This document shows, piece after piece, positions 52,720 through 61,148 of a stretch of 64,000 nucleotides of DNA. The position numbers and the translations under genes are program-made. The notes beneath the pieces were generated by a model. It worked only from the letters and a program-made list of their open reading frames with translations, made no database searches and had not been told where the DNA came from. This DNA comes from Sphingomonas vulcanisoli (lineage in GTDB: Bacteria > Pseudomonadota > Alphaproteobacteria > Sphingomonadales > Sphingomonadaceae): assembly GCF_011761305.1 (NCBI RefSeq), contig NZ_JAAOZC010000003.1, forward strand, positions 186,001 to 250,000. Direction: 5' to 3'. Positions within the stretch are counted from its first letter, which is position 1, and every line of letters starts with the position of its first letter.

Positions 52720-53885
52720 GCGACGAGAAGCATCGGCCCGCGACCAAACTGGTCGAGGCGGGGCGGCGCAAGGAATGGACGCAGGGGATCGTCAATCCCG
52801 CCGTCTGGCGCGCATCGACGCATCTGTTCGACAGCTGCGCGCATCTCAAGGAAGCGAGCAAGAACCCGAACGCCGGCCTCTATTACGGCCGCCGGGGCGC
52901 GCCGACGCAATGGTCGCTGGCCGAGGCGCTGACCGAGCTCGAGCCCGGGGCGGCGGGGACCGTCCTCTATCCCTCGGGCACGGCGGCGATCGCGCAGAGC
53001 CTGCTCGCTTTGCTGCATTCCGGCGACAAACTGCTGATGGTCGATAGCTGTTACGAGCCAACGCGGGTGTTTTGCGCGACCTTCCTCAAACGGCTGGGTG
53101 TCGAGACAATCTATTATGATCCGCTCGCTTGTGCCGACGAGGTCGCAACGCTGATCACGCCGCAGACCAAGGCCCTGTTCCTCGAAAGCCCCGGCAGCCT
53201 GACCTTCGAGGTGCAGGACGTCCCCGGCCTCGCCGCGATGGCGCGGGCGAAGGGGATCACCAGCCTGATCGACAATACCTGGGCGACGCCTTTGCTGTTT
53301 CCCGCGCTTGCCCATGTCGATATCTCGATCCTGGCGGCGACCAAATATGTCGTCGGCCATTCGGATGTGATGATCGGATCGGCGACCGCGCGGGCCGGTG
53401 TGTTCGAGCGTATCCGCACCACCGCGCAGCGGCTCGGCAACTGCCTCAGCCCCGACGACGCCTATCTCGCCGCGCGCGGGCTGCGGACGATGGGCGTCCG
53501 GCTCAAGCAGCATGAGGCGGGCGGGCTTGCGGTGGCGCGCTGGCTGGCCGAGCGGCCCGAGGTGGGGCGCGTCCTCCATCCCGCGTTCCCGGATTGCGCG
53601 GGGCATGAGCTTTGGCAGCGGGACTTTCTCGGCAGCTCCGGCCTGTTTGCATTCGAGCTCAAGACGCCGGACGCGGAGGCGCGGGCGCGGCTGATCGACG
53701 CGCTCAGCCTGTTCGGCATCGGCTTTTCATGGGGGGGCTTCGAGAGCCTGGCGCTGCCGATCGATCCGCAATCGATTCGCGCGCATGCCAAATGGCCGAC
53801 CGGCGCGCTCGTTCGTCTGCACATCGGCATTGAAGATTCGGACGACCTGATCGCCGATCTCGATCAGGCCTTCGCCAAGCTCTGA
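52716..53885 (+). CDS. metC: Cystathionine beta-lyase (MetC-type)
   Basis: 389-residue PLP enzyme of the Cys/Met metabolism family. The PLP Lys is in AATKYVVGHSDVM, with YYGRRGAPTQWSLAEAL near the N-terminus and NTWATPLLFPALAHVDI. Chose GTG 52716, overlapping the sseA stop, over an earlier in-frame ATG at 52647 that lies within sseA. Confidence 0.92.
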   Translation: MSDEKHRPATKLVEAGRRKEWTQGIVNPAVWRASTHLFDSCAHLKEASKNPNAGLYYGRRGAPTQWSLAEALTELEPGAAGTVLYPSGTAAIAQSLLALLHSGDKLLMVDSCYEPTRVFCATFLKRLGVETIYYDPLACADEVATLITPQTKALFLESPGSLTFEVQDVPGLAAMARAKGITSLIDNTWATPLLFPALAHVDISILAATKYVVGHSDVMIGSATARAGVFERIRTTAQRLGNCLSPDDAYLAARGLRTMGVRLKQHEAGGLAVARWLAERPEVGRVLHPAFPDCAGHELWQRDFLGSSGLFAFELKTPDAEARARLIDALSLFGIGFSWGGFESLALPIDPQSIRAHAKWPTGALVRLHIGIEDSDDLIADLDQAFAKL

Positions 53886-54119
53886 CCGTTACGGCGGTAA
53901 TCAAGTTTCCCTATCGCGCAAGATACGTGCGCACACTGTGACGCAATGGCAACAAGTGCGCGCTTACGAACACAGACGAAGGATTTAGGGGTTGAGCCGA
54001 AGTCCGCCGCGGACCATTGGGGCAGTGTCACGGCAGTTCACCGCGCCCGGTAACGGACGATAGATCTGAACACCGGGACAGCAGGGGAACGTCGGCCAAC
54101 CTACCAAAAGGGGTTACCC

Positions 54120-54911
54120 ATGCGTTCCACATATCTGGCGCTGTCCTTCCTGGCAGCTTCTGTTTCCACCGCTGCGCTTGCCGAAGATCCGGCACCCGCG
54201 TCCACGCCCGAGTTCACGGTCACGGGCGGCGCCACGCTGATCAGCGATTATCGCTTCCGCGGCATTTCACAGACCAATCTCCAGCCGGCGATTCAGGGCA
54301 CGCTCGGCATCTCCCACGTATCGGGCTTCTACGTCGGCACCTGGGGCAGCTCGATCAAGGACTATATCGCCGCCGGCAGCGCGCAGGAAATCGATCTGTA
54401 CGCCGGCTATAAGCATACCTGGGGTGGCTGGGCGACCGATATGGGCGTGCTCTATTATTACTATCCGGGCAACGCCAAGGGCACGAAGACCGATTTCTTC
54501 GAGCCTTATGCCAACATCTCGCACACCTATGGCCCGGTCGGCGTCAAGCTCGGCCTGAACTATGCGTGGAAGCAGAGCGCGCAATCATGCGCCTATGATC
54601 CGCGCTGCGGGAACAAGCCGCGCGAAGACAGCCTCTATACCTATGCCGAACTGTCGGGTGCGATTCCGCACACGCCGCTGACGCTGACCGGGCATCTGGG
54701 CGAAAGCTGGGGCCGTTCGTATCTGACCAACGGGCTCAAGAACTATACCGACTGGAGCCTGACCGCGGCCTACACCTGGAAGGCGCTGACCCTCAGCGTC
54801 GCCTATGTCGATACCGATTTCAAGAAGGGCGAGATCACCTCGCCCGCGACGGAAGGCGGCCATCAGCTGGGCAAGGCGGGTGTCGTCGGCGCGATCGGCG
54901 TCGCATTCTGA
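54120..54911 (+). CDS. TorF-family putative porin
   Basis: 263 residues: signal peptide (STYLALSFLAASVSTAALA) and an outer-membrane beta-barrel pattern (EFTVTGGATLISDYRFRGIS, YAGYKHTWGGWATDMGV, a terminal GVVGAIGVAF with a C-terminal Phe). Matches the TorF putative porin family (TIGR02001 type). Terminator follows. Confidence 0.86.
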   Translation: MRSTYLALSFLAASVSTAALAEDPAPASTPEFTVTGGATLISDYRFRGISQTNLQPAIQGTLGISHVSGFYVGTWGSSIKDYIAAGSAQEIDLYAGYKHTWGGWATDMGVLYYYYPGNAKGTKTDFFEPYANISHTYGPVGVKLGLNYAWKQSAQSCAYDPRCGNKPREDSLYTYAELSGAIPHTPLTLTGHLGESWGRSYLTNGLKNYTDWSLTAAYTWKALTLSVAYVDTDFKKGEITSPATEGGHQLGKAGVVGAIGVAF

Positions 54912-54930
54912 TCTAGCTTTGGGCGGGGGG

Positions 54931-54960
54931 AACCGGGGCGCCTTCGGGCGCTCCGGTTTT
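54931..54960 (+). terminator. Terminator after TorF porin
   Basis: Stem aaccgg-g-gcgcc / ggcgc-t-ccggtt with a stable ttcg loop, followed by ttttct. Confidence 0.88.
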
Positions 54961-55004
54961 CTGCTTTAGAGAACAAAGAGTGGGATTAGGATAAACAAAA
55001 AGGG

Positions 55005-55033
55005 TTGACAGCGCCCCGCTGTTATGCCATAAG
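55005..55033 (+). promoter_or_regulatory. Consensus promoter before the tail-remnant region
   Basis: Perfect -35 TTGACA (55005–55010), 17-bp spacer, -10 candidate CATAAG (55028–55033; matches 4 of 6 of TATAAT). Strong by eye. About 330 bases downstream is a terminator (55346–55373), and no gene lies between. Confidence 0.65.
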
Positions 55034-55143
55034 AAGCGAACGCTGAGGAATTGCGGGCGGACGAGATCGACCTGCCGATCGGCGGCTGTGAAGCTCGGAT
55101 GCCAGGGAGTTTATAGGCCTTTGGGCGTCGGCGTCATTCATTC

Positions 55144-55269
55144 GATCCTCCCCTGCAAGGGGAGGTGGCAGCCCGCAGGGCTGACGGAGGGGTATTACCC
55201 TCTCGATAGCGGGACACCCCTCCACCACGCGCTTTGCGCGCGGTCCCCCGCCCCTTGCAGGGGAGGGTT
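55144..55269. repeat. Intergenic palindromic repeat, family A copy 5
   Basis: Almost the same element as A1 (2876–2996), including the central 'accctctcgat' tract. Lies between the promoter at 55005 and the terminator at 55346. Confidence 0.86.
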
Positions 55270-55345
55270 TTCGAAGGACACCGACCACGCAATTTCGGCT
55301 GTATGCATTTCGTAGTGAGCAACTCGCAAGCGTTGCGCCTGCTTC

Positions 55346-55373
55346 AGGCCGGGCCGCAGGGCTCGGCCTTTTT
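55346..55373 (+). terminator. Terminator in front of the tail remnant
   Basis: Stem aggccgggcc / ggctcggcct (one G·T pair) with loop gcag, followed by ttttt. It sits 17 bases before the next ATG, so transcripts from the TTGACA promoter would stop here unless they read through. Confidence 0.72.
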
Positions 55374-55389
55374 CGTATCGGAGGGTAAG

Positions 55390-55695
55390 ATGGGCAAGCC
55401 GGTTGCACGCCGGACGAAGGCAGCAGGCGTGCCGGAGATCCGCCGGTCGCGCGCCTCTTGGGCGTGGATCGACGGCAGCGACGCGCCGCTCGGCGAGGAT
55501 GGCGAGAGCTATCGCGTTACCATCGCGCTGGCGGGCGGCGGCGGAAGAACCCTCAACCTGGGTGTGGCCGCCTATGACTATGCGCCGGCCGATCAGGCCG
55601 CGGACGGCATGACCGCAGCTGCGGGCACATTATCCCTCGAGCAATTGGGCGTCCGCGCGACGTCGCGGCCCGCGACGCTCGCGTGGAGCTTCTGA
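55390..55695 (+). CDS. C-terminal remnant of a GTA/phage-like tail protein
   Basis: 101 residues. The part SWAWIDGSDAPLGEDGESY…GTLSLEQLGVRATSRPATL resembles the extreme C-terminus of large baseplate/tail-tip proteins of alphaproteobacterial gene-transfer agents. The upstream bulk of that protein, and all other GTA genes, are absent. Start ATG 55390 has ggaggg as ribosome site. Probably a remnant or a domesticated small protein; assignment is from memory of the family and not aligned. Confidence 0.5.
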   Translation: MGKPVARRTKAAGVPEIRRSRASWAWIDGSDAPLGEDGESYRVTIALAGGGGRTLNLGVAAYDYAPADQAADGMTAAAGTLSLEQLGVRATSRPATLAWSF

Positions 55696-55702
55696 AAGGA
55701 TC

Positions 55703-56206
55703 ATGATGACTTACACGAGCGCACGCCTCAACTTGCCGCTGCTTCAGGCGGGTCAGGCGCAAAAGGAGTTTACGCACAACGAGGCATTGGCGGCCATCGA
55801 GGCGCTGGTTCAGCCGGTGGCGCAGACGCTGGGAGATGACGTGCCACCTGCCTCCCCTCTTGCCGGCCAATGCTGGATCATCGGCACCGCGCCGAGCGGG
55901 GTATGGGCGGGGCAAGCGGGGGCGCTGGCGATGTGGACCGACGGCGGCTGGCGGTTCACACCCGCGTTCGACGGCATGGCGGTTTGGGTGGCGGCTGCCG
56001 ATCTGTGGGCGCACCATCGTTCCGGTATATGGTCGCTGGGCGCGGAGCGCGCGCAAAGCGTTGTAATCGGCGGGGTTCAAGTCGTCGGGGTTCAACAGTC
56101 GGCGATAGCCCCGCCGAGCGGTGGGACCTTGGCCGATACTGAGGCGCGCGCCGCTATTACTGCGATAATTTTATCACTACGCGCACATGGTCTGATCGCC
56201 ACCTAA
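55703..56206 (+). CDS. DUF2793 protein (tail-fibre-associated type)
   Basis: 167 residues, DUF2793 pattern: SARLNLPLLQAGQAQKEFTH near the N-terminus and GQCWIIGTAPSGVWAGQAG, MWTDGGWRFTPAFDGMAVWV. Such proteins are coded next to phage/GTA tail genes. Seven bases after the remnant's stop, with its own aaagga ribosome site. Confidence 0.78.
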   Translation: MMTYTSARLNLPLLQAGQAQKEFTHNEALAAIEALVQPVAQTLGDDVPPASPLAGQCWIIGTAPSGVWAGQAGALAMWTDGGWRFTPAFDGMAVWVAAADLWAHHRSGIWSLGAERAQSVVIGGVQVVGVQQSAIAPPSGGTLADTEARAAITAIILSLRAHGLIAT

Positions 56207-56407
56207 AAAAATTTGATTTGAGCATGCAACCCTTTCCCAAATGCTTTGTTTGCGCTTGCGATTGCCGAGATTGATCTTCCAAAGGGTAACCTGAAGAAAG
56301 ATACATTTCGGCAACAGTCCAGGTTTTTGCGCGCTTGCGTGGAAATGAAGCATTCACTAGACGGTTCTTGCTTCCCGCAGGGATCGCAGAAGGAAAAGGG
56401 GAAAGAT

Positions 56408-57520
56408 ATGCGTAAGCTAGCCTTTATGGCGGTGCTCGCTACCTCGGCGTTGACTAGCCCGGCGTTCGCGAAAGACGGCGCTTGGTATGTCGGTATCGAA
56501 GGCGGTGGCATGATCGTCGAGGATACGGCGATCAACATCGGCGCGATCGCTAACATCGACCGTACGCAAAATCAGTCGGTCGGTCTCGATGCCGACGGCA
56601 TCATCGGCTACGATATTGGGCCGGTGCGGCTCGAGGGCGAAGTCGCCTACAAATATTCGCGCTTGAAGGCGCATAATACGGCGGCGACCATCACCGGTGT
56701 CCCGTCGGGTTATTATCGCGGCCGTGCCGGCCATGATGAAGTTCTGACGTTCATGGGCAATGCCCTGTTCGACTTCGGCGATGAAAACGCCCTCAGCGGT
56801 TACGTCGGCGGTGGTGCCGGTGTCGCGCGCGTCAAGTATAGCGGCTATCGCCTCAACGGCGGCAACGTCTTCCTTGACGGTTCCGATACCCGCTTTGCCT
56901 TCCAGGCGATCGCCGGCGTCAAATATGCCGTCACCTCGAACATCGACATTGGTGCGAAGTATCGCTTCCTGAACGTGTTCGGCGTCCGGATCGACAGCAA
57001 CACGGGCAATGCGCTTGCCCAGGGCCAGTCGATCGCGCGTTGGCGTTCGCACAGCTTGCTGGCGACGCTGACCTACAACTTCGGCGAGCCGCCGGCACCC
57101 CCGCCGCCGCCTCCGCCGCCCCCGCCTCCTCCTCCGCCGCCCCCGCCTCCGCCGCCGCCTCCGCCGCCGGCTACCCCGGGTCCGTTCATCGTGTTCTTCG
57201 ACTGGGATAAGTCGGACATCACGCCTGAGGCCGCGTCGATCCTCGACAATGCTGCCCAGGCTTACACGACGACCGGTCAGGCTTCGGTCATGCTGGCCGG
57301 CAACACCGACACGTCGGGCTCTGCCCAGTACAACGTCGGCCTGTCGCAGCGCCGCGCTGACTCGGTGAAGGCTTACCTCGCCGGTAAGGGTGTCCCCGCC
57401 GACAAGATGTCAACGGAAGCGCTCGGCGAAACCAAGCTGCTTGTGCAGACCGCGGACGGTGTCCGTGAGCCGCAGAACCGGCGCGTGGAAATCACCTTCG
57501 GGCCTGGCTCGGGCATGTAA
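56408..57520 (+). CDS. OmpA-family outer-membrane protein with polyproline linker
   Basis: 370 residues. Signal peptide (RKLAFMAVLATSALTSPAFA), an eight-stranded-type barrel (AWYVGIEGGGMIVEDTAI … SLLATLTYNFG), a run of 24 consecutive prolines (57098–57169), and a peptidoglycan-binding OmpA C-terminal domain (VFFDWDKSDITPEA, QRRADSVKAYLAGKGV, NRRVEITF). ATG 56408 is preceded by an A/G-rich site (ggaaaaggggaaag). Polyproline translation is expected to need EF-P. Confidence 0.93.
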   Translation: MRKLAFMAVLATSALTSPAFAKDGAWYVGIEGGGMIVEDTAINIGAIANIDRTQNQSVGLDADGIIGYDIGPVRLEGEVAYKYSRLKAHNTAATITGVPSGYYRGRAGHDEVLTFMGNALFDFGDENALSGYVGGGAGVARVKYSGYRLNGGNVFLDGSDTRFAFQAIAGVKYAVTSNIDIGAKYRFLNVFGVRIDSNTGNALAQGQSIARWRSHSLLATLTYNFGEPPAPPPPPPPPPPPPPPPPPPPPPPPPATPGPFIVFFDWDKSDITPEAASILDNAAQAYTTTGQASVMLAGNTDTSGSAQYNVGLSQRRADSVKAYLAGKGVPADKMSTEALGETKLLVQTADGVREPQNRRVEITFGPGSGM

Positions 57521-57557
57521 GCCCCAGCCATCGGTTCGACCGGTGGAAACAGGAAGA

Positions 57558-57585
57558 GGGTCGGCCTTCAGGCCGGCCCTTTTTC
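57558..57585 (+). terminator. Terminator after ompA
   Basis: Stem gggtcggcc/ggccggccc with loop ttca, followed by tttttcttt. The rest of 57586–57734 holds nothing I recognise. Confidence 0.87.
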
Positions 57586-57734
57586 TTTGCGCGCGGAAGA
57601 TGGGCGTGCGGGATAAGGCGTTTGAGCGTCGGCCATGCGCCCGATCGTCACTGCAGCGAAGGCTAGGCTCCCCAGAGGTTCACGCACTGGCCTTGCCGCC
57701 CAGAACGCCAGTCTGCGCTGGCATAGCGTCGAGA

Positions 57735-58268
57735 TCAGCGAAGCTGGTAACGCGCTGCGACGTGATAGATCGAACCCTCCCGGCCCAGCTCGCTCTCATA
57801 GAGTTCGAAGCTTTCGATCGTGAACGGCTGGATGGCCAGCCCCGCGCTCTCTGCGAGCCAGCGGTCGATTGGGCCGGCGGTCCGAGCTAGTCTCGCCAGT
57901 GTTATGTGCGGGGTGAAGGCGCGCGGATCGGGTGCGATGCTACAGCGTCGCAGCGCCCCCTCCACTGCCGTATGAAGGTCCCCGAGACCTGGTGAGGGGA
58001 GCGCGCGGGCCCAGAGGCTGTGCGGGCGCCCTCGCGATCCGAAGCTGCCGACGCCTGAAAGCGCGATCGTCACCGGCGCATGACGCACGCGATCCAGCGC
58101 CAGCGCGATCTCTTCGGCGACATGGTCATCCACCTCGCCGATGAAGCGCAGCGTCAGATGCAACTGATCGTCCGATTGCCACCGCGCCCCGGGCACGCCG
58201 CCCATGATGGCGCGCAGGCGCTCCCGAACCTCCCCTGGTGGCCGCAGAGCGACGAACAGCCGATGCAT
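57735..58268 (-). CDS. thpR: RNA 2',3'-cyclic phosphodiesterase ThpR (LigT)
   Basis: 177 residues of the 2H phosphoesterase family, with both HxTx motifs: HLTLRF and HITLAR. ATG 58268 (MHRLFVALRPP) chosen over an upstream start. Hydrolyses cyclic phosphates or ligates RNA ends; in vivo target unknown. Confidence 0.9.
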   Translation of the reverse strand: MHRLFVALRPPGEVRERLRAIMGGVPGARWQSDDQLHLTLRFIGEVDDHVAEEIALALDRVRHAPVTIALSGVGSFGSRGRPHSLWARALPSPGLGDLHTAVEGALRRCSIAPDPRAFTPHITLARLARTAGPIDRWLAESAGLAIQPFTIESFELYESELGREGSIYHVAARYQLR

Positions 58269-58429
58269 CGATCCCTCGTAACAAAGTGTTTCCGGCGGAG
58301 CGCGTTCAGTTGCGCGAAATGCTGCCTTACCTAGATAAGACGCATCGGTCTTGTTTCGCTTGAATTTGTCTCGTGCCGGGCCGATATTCAATCCAGCGCC
58401 ATATCGGGCGCGAAAGGAGCTTATTTACG

Positions 58430-59173
58430 ATGGCAAACGGTCTGGACCCCTGGGCGACCGCGGCGCGGCCGGCTTCAGGCGTTGGCGTGCGCGACGTTAC
58501 GCGCGATGCCGGCCTGCGGTCCTACATGCTTTCGGTCTACAATTACATGGCATCGGGCGTGCTGTTGACCGGCATCGTCGCGATGCTGTTCGCGCGCGGC
58601 GGAGCCGATAGCCTTGCGGCGCAGGTATTCCTGAATGGTGGCCCGCTGAAGTGGGTGGTGATGCTGGCGCCGATCGGCCTGGTGATGTGGCTGAGCTTCG
58701 GCATCAACCGCATCAGCGAAGGCACCGCCAAGGCGATCTTCTGGGGCTACGCCGCGCTGATGGGCGTATCACTGTCGACGATCCTGCTTGTCTATACGGG
58801 CGCATCGGTGGCGCAGACCTTCTTCGCTACGGCGGCGGCGTTCGCCTCGCTCAGCCTGTGGGGCTACACCACCAAGAAGGATCTGTCGGCGTTCGGCACC
58901 TTCCTGATCATGGGCGTGATCGGCATCTTCGTGGCGATGCTGATCAACATGTTCCTGAAGTCGTCGGCGCTGGATCTTGTGGTCAGCGTGCTTGGCGTGC
59001 TGCTTTTCGCGGGCCTCACCGCCTGGAACACGCAGCAGATCAAGAGCGCCTATTTCGCGGTGCAGGGCACATCGATGATGGGCAAGACGGTGATCATGGG
59101 CGCGCTGCAGCTCTATATCGATTTCATCAACATGTTCCTGTTCCTGCTGCGCTTCATGGGTGATCGCCGCTAA
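58430..59173 (+). CDS. Bax inhibitor-1/YccA-family membrane protein
   Basis: 247 residues with about seven membrane segments (from YMLSVYNYMASGVLLTGIVA to INMFLFLLRFMG) and the YIDFINMFLFLLR signature. Members influence membrane stress and calcium or interact with FtsH. ATG 58430 after aaggagc; the longer start 58373 is less likely. Confidence 0.88.
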   Translation: MANGLDPWATAARPASGVGVRDVTRDAGLRSYMLSVYNYMASGVLLTGIVAMLFARGGADSLAAQVFLNGGPLKWVVMLAPIGLVMWLSFGINRISEGTAKAIFWGYAALMGVSLSTILLVYTGASVAQTFFATAAAFASLSLWGYTTKKDLSAFGTFLIMGVIGIFVAMLINMFLKSSALDLVVSVLGVLLFAGLTAWNTQQIKSAYFAVQGTSMMGKTVIMGALQLYIDFINMFLFLLRFMGDRR

Positions 59174-59198
59174 GCCGACGCAGCTACAGACAAACAAG

Positions 59199-59229
59199 GG
59201 CCCGGCGGAGCGATCCGCCGGGCCTTTTC
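59199..59229 (+). terminator. Terminator after Bax-inhibitor gene
   Basis: Eleven-base stem ggcccggcgga / tccgccgggcc, loop gcga, followed by ttttctttt. Confidence 0.9.
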
Positions 59230-59248
59230 TTTTGTGCGGCAGTCGATC

Positions 59249-60007
59249 TCAGCCGCGCTGCTTGACGACCTGAGCCATCCTAGCAAAAATCTCACCGAAT
59301 TTGCCCGATGCTTCGGCGAAGCGCAGCGGCTTGACCTGCTCCACCAATATCTCGGCGGGTGTCGGTTGTTCGGCGAACAGGGCCATGACCTCATCGATAT
59401 AGGCATCCAGCGGCATGTAACCGGCGGCGGTCGATTGTCCCGGCGTCAGTTCGGTCTGCACCCCCGGCGGTGCCAGCTCGATCACCTCGACTGCATCGCG
59501 CAGATGTTCGCGGAGCGTGATCGTGTAGGAATGCAGCGCCGCCTTGGTGGCGGCATAGGTCGGCGTCGCGGGCAGCGGCACGAAGGCCAGCCCCGAAGAG
59601 ACGTTGACGATGGCCGCGTCGGCCTGCGCCTTCAGATGATCGACCAGCGCATCGATCATCCGGATCGGCCCCAGCAGATTGGTGGCGATCGTGGCTTCGG
59701 CATCGTCCAGCGGGCGCGCGCTGCTAGGATCCTCGACGCGCATGATCCCGGCATTGTTGATCAGGACGTTCAGCGCCGGAAAATCGGTGGTGATGCGCTG
59801 AGCGAAATCGGCGATCGAAGCCTTGTCGCTTATGTCCAGCGTAACCGCATGCATGTTGGCCCGACCTGCGATCGCGCTCTCCAACGCCTCCTTGCGGCGG
59901 CCCGACACGATCACCGTATTGCCGGCATCATGGAAGCGGTGAGCAAGCGCCTCGCCGATGCCCGATCCGCCGCCGGTGATCAGGATCGTGTTTCCGCTGG
60001 TCTTCAT
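59249..60007 (-). CDS. Short-chain dehydrogenase (DltE/YbbO-like)
   Basis: 252-residue SDR with cofactor motif ITGGGSGIGEALAHR, NNAG, catalytic Ser region VSSGLAF and YAATKAAL. The C-terminus extends with GIMR and GVQTELTPGQ segments. Substrate unknown. Confidence 0.85.
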   Translation of the reverse strand: MKTSGNTILITGGGSGIGEALAHRFHDAGNTVIVSGRRKEALESAIAGRANMHAVTLDISDKASIADFAQRITTDFPALNVLINNAGIMRVEDPSSARPLDDAEATIATNLLGPIRMIDALVDHLKAQADAAIVNVSSGLAFVPLPATPTYAATKAALHSYTITLREHLRDAVEVIELAPPGVQTELTPGQSTAAGYMPLDAYIDEVMALFAEQPTPAEILVEQVKPLRFAEASGKFGEIFARMAQVVKQRG

Positions 60008-60091
60008 ATCGGCACTCCATGGGGTTGGGCCGCACTACTTAGGCATCCCTGACCCCGAAGTAAGACTGCAGTGGAGCATTATTGCCGCGCG

Positions 60092-61009
60092 TCAGCCGAT
60101 CGGTAAGGGCGTCAGGTTCAATTTGACGTCGATGGCCGGTGGTGATGGGGAATGGTGGCGCTGGTGCAATGCGTCGATTTCGGCCTGGCGCCGCCGCAAG
60201 TAGAACTCGCGGCGGGCGGCGTAAGGGTCTTGCCGCTTGCGCTCTTCCTGCAGCTCCTGATCGAACGTGATACGGTGATCCAGCGTCCGCTCGATCCCGG
60301 CGGGGATCGCGAAAGCGAGGCGGTTGAAAGGCGCACCGAGCATCGCGGGCAGAACGATGCGATCGAGATTGTCGCCGATCAGATCGCGCACCGTTGTCGC
60401 CCCGATCAGCGGCAGGAACAGAAAGGGTCCCGGCTTGACGCCATAGAAGCCGAAAGTGTCGGCCAAGCCGTTGTGGCGGAAGGGCAGCCGGAAAGGCTTG
60501 CGCCTGGCCATATCGAACAGGCCGCCGATGCCGATCGTCGAATTGATCACGAAGCGGCCGATCGTCTCGCCGGTCTTCGGGATATTATGCTGCAGCACAT
60601 AATTGATGATGATGATCGGCTCTTGCAGATTGGCGAGAGCGTTGCGCAGCCCGTTGCGGATAGGCGCGGGGACGGCCCTTTCATATTTGCTGGCGGCGGG
60701 GCCGACGACCGCATCGTCGACGGCCTGGGTCACGGCGAAGGATTTGGCGTTGACCGCCTCGAGAGGATCGGCCGGATTATGGCCGCGCGCCCGTATTATG
60801 ACTTCTTCATCCTCGACCGCGGCGGCCGATGGCGGGCCAGCGGCGGGTGGGCCGTCGGACGCGGATGCCGGGGCTGGGTCCGATGCCGGCAGCGCCGGTT
60901 CCGGCTGGACGGAGGCGGCCGTATCGGTCCGCGGCGCGGCGTGAAGGGGCGCGGCACCGGCGAGCAGGCCGGCGGCGACGATGAATGCCGCTATAGGATC
61001 GGCGCGCAT
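60092..61009 (-). CDS. mlaA: MlaA/VacJ-family outer-membrane lipid-asymmetry protein without lipobox
   Basis: 305 residues. The MlaA core is clear: DPLEAVNAKSFAVTQAVDD, GRFVINSTIGIGGLFDMA, FGFYGVKPGPFLFLPLIGAT. E. coli MlaA is a lipoprotein, but here the N-terminus (IVAAGLLAGAAPLHAAPR) is a signal-peptidase-I-type signal with no Cys. Long Pro/Ala-rich spacer (about 30–65). Confidence 0.88.
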   Translation of the reverse strand: MRADPIAAFIVAAGLLAGAAPLHAAPRTDTAASVQPEPALPASDPAPASASDGPPAAGPPSAAAVEDEEVIIRARGHNPADPLEAVNAKSFAVTQAVDDAVVGPAASKYERAVPAPIRNGLRNALANLQEPIIIINYVLQHNIPKTGETIGRFVINSTIGIGGLFDMARRKPFRLPFRHNGLADTFGFYGVKPGPFLFLPLIGATTVRDLIGDNLDRIVLPAMLGAPFNRLAFAIPAGIERTLDHRITFDQELQEERKRQDPYAARREFYLRRRQAEIDALHQRHHSPSPPAIDVKLNLTPLPIG

Positions 61010-61042
61010 CCGGCGCGGCGCACGAACGGGATGGAAAACGGT

Positions 61043-61067
61043 AAAGCCCCTCTCACTACAGGGCTTT
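61043..61067 (-). terminator. Terminator between ruvB and mlaA
   Basis: On the minus strand aaagccc…gggcttt with a ten-base loop, followed by accgtttt. It would end the ruvB transcript before mlaA. Confidence 0.7.
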
Positions 61068-61148
61068 GCGTGGAAACGATCATTTCCCGCCCCTTGACCT
61101 AAGCGGCGCCCTCAATGGCTTGACGTCGCGCGGACCGCAGAACCGCAG

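Noticed and set aside
55088-55315. 75-codon frame across repeat A5
   Set aside because: It mostly translates the repeat and has no independent coding signal.
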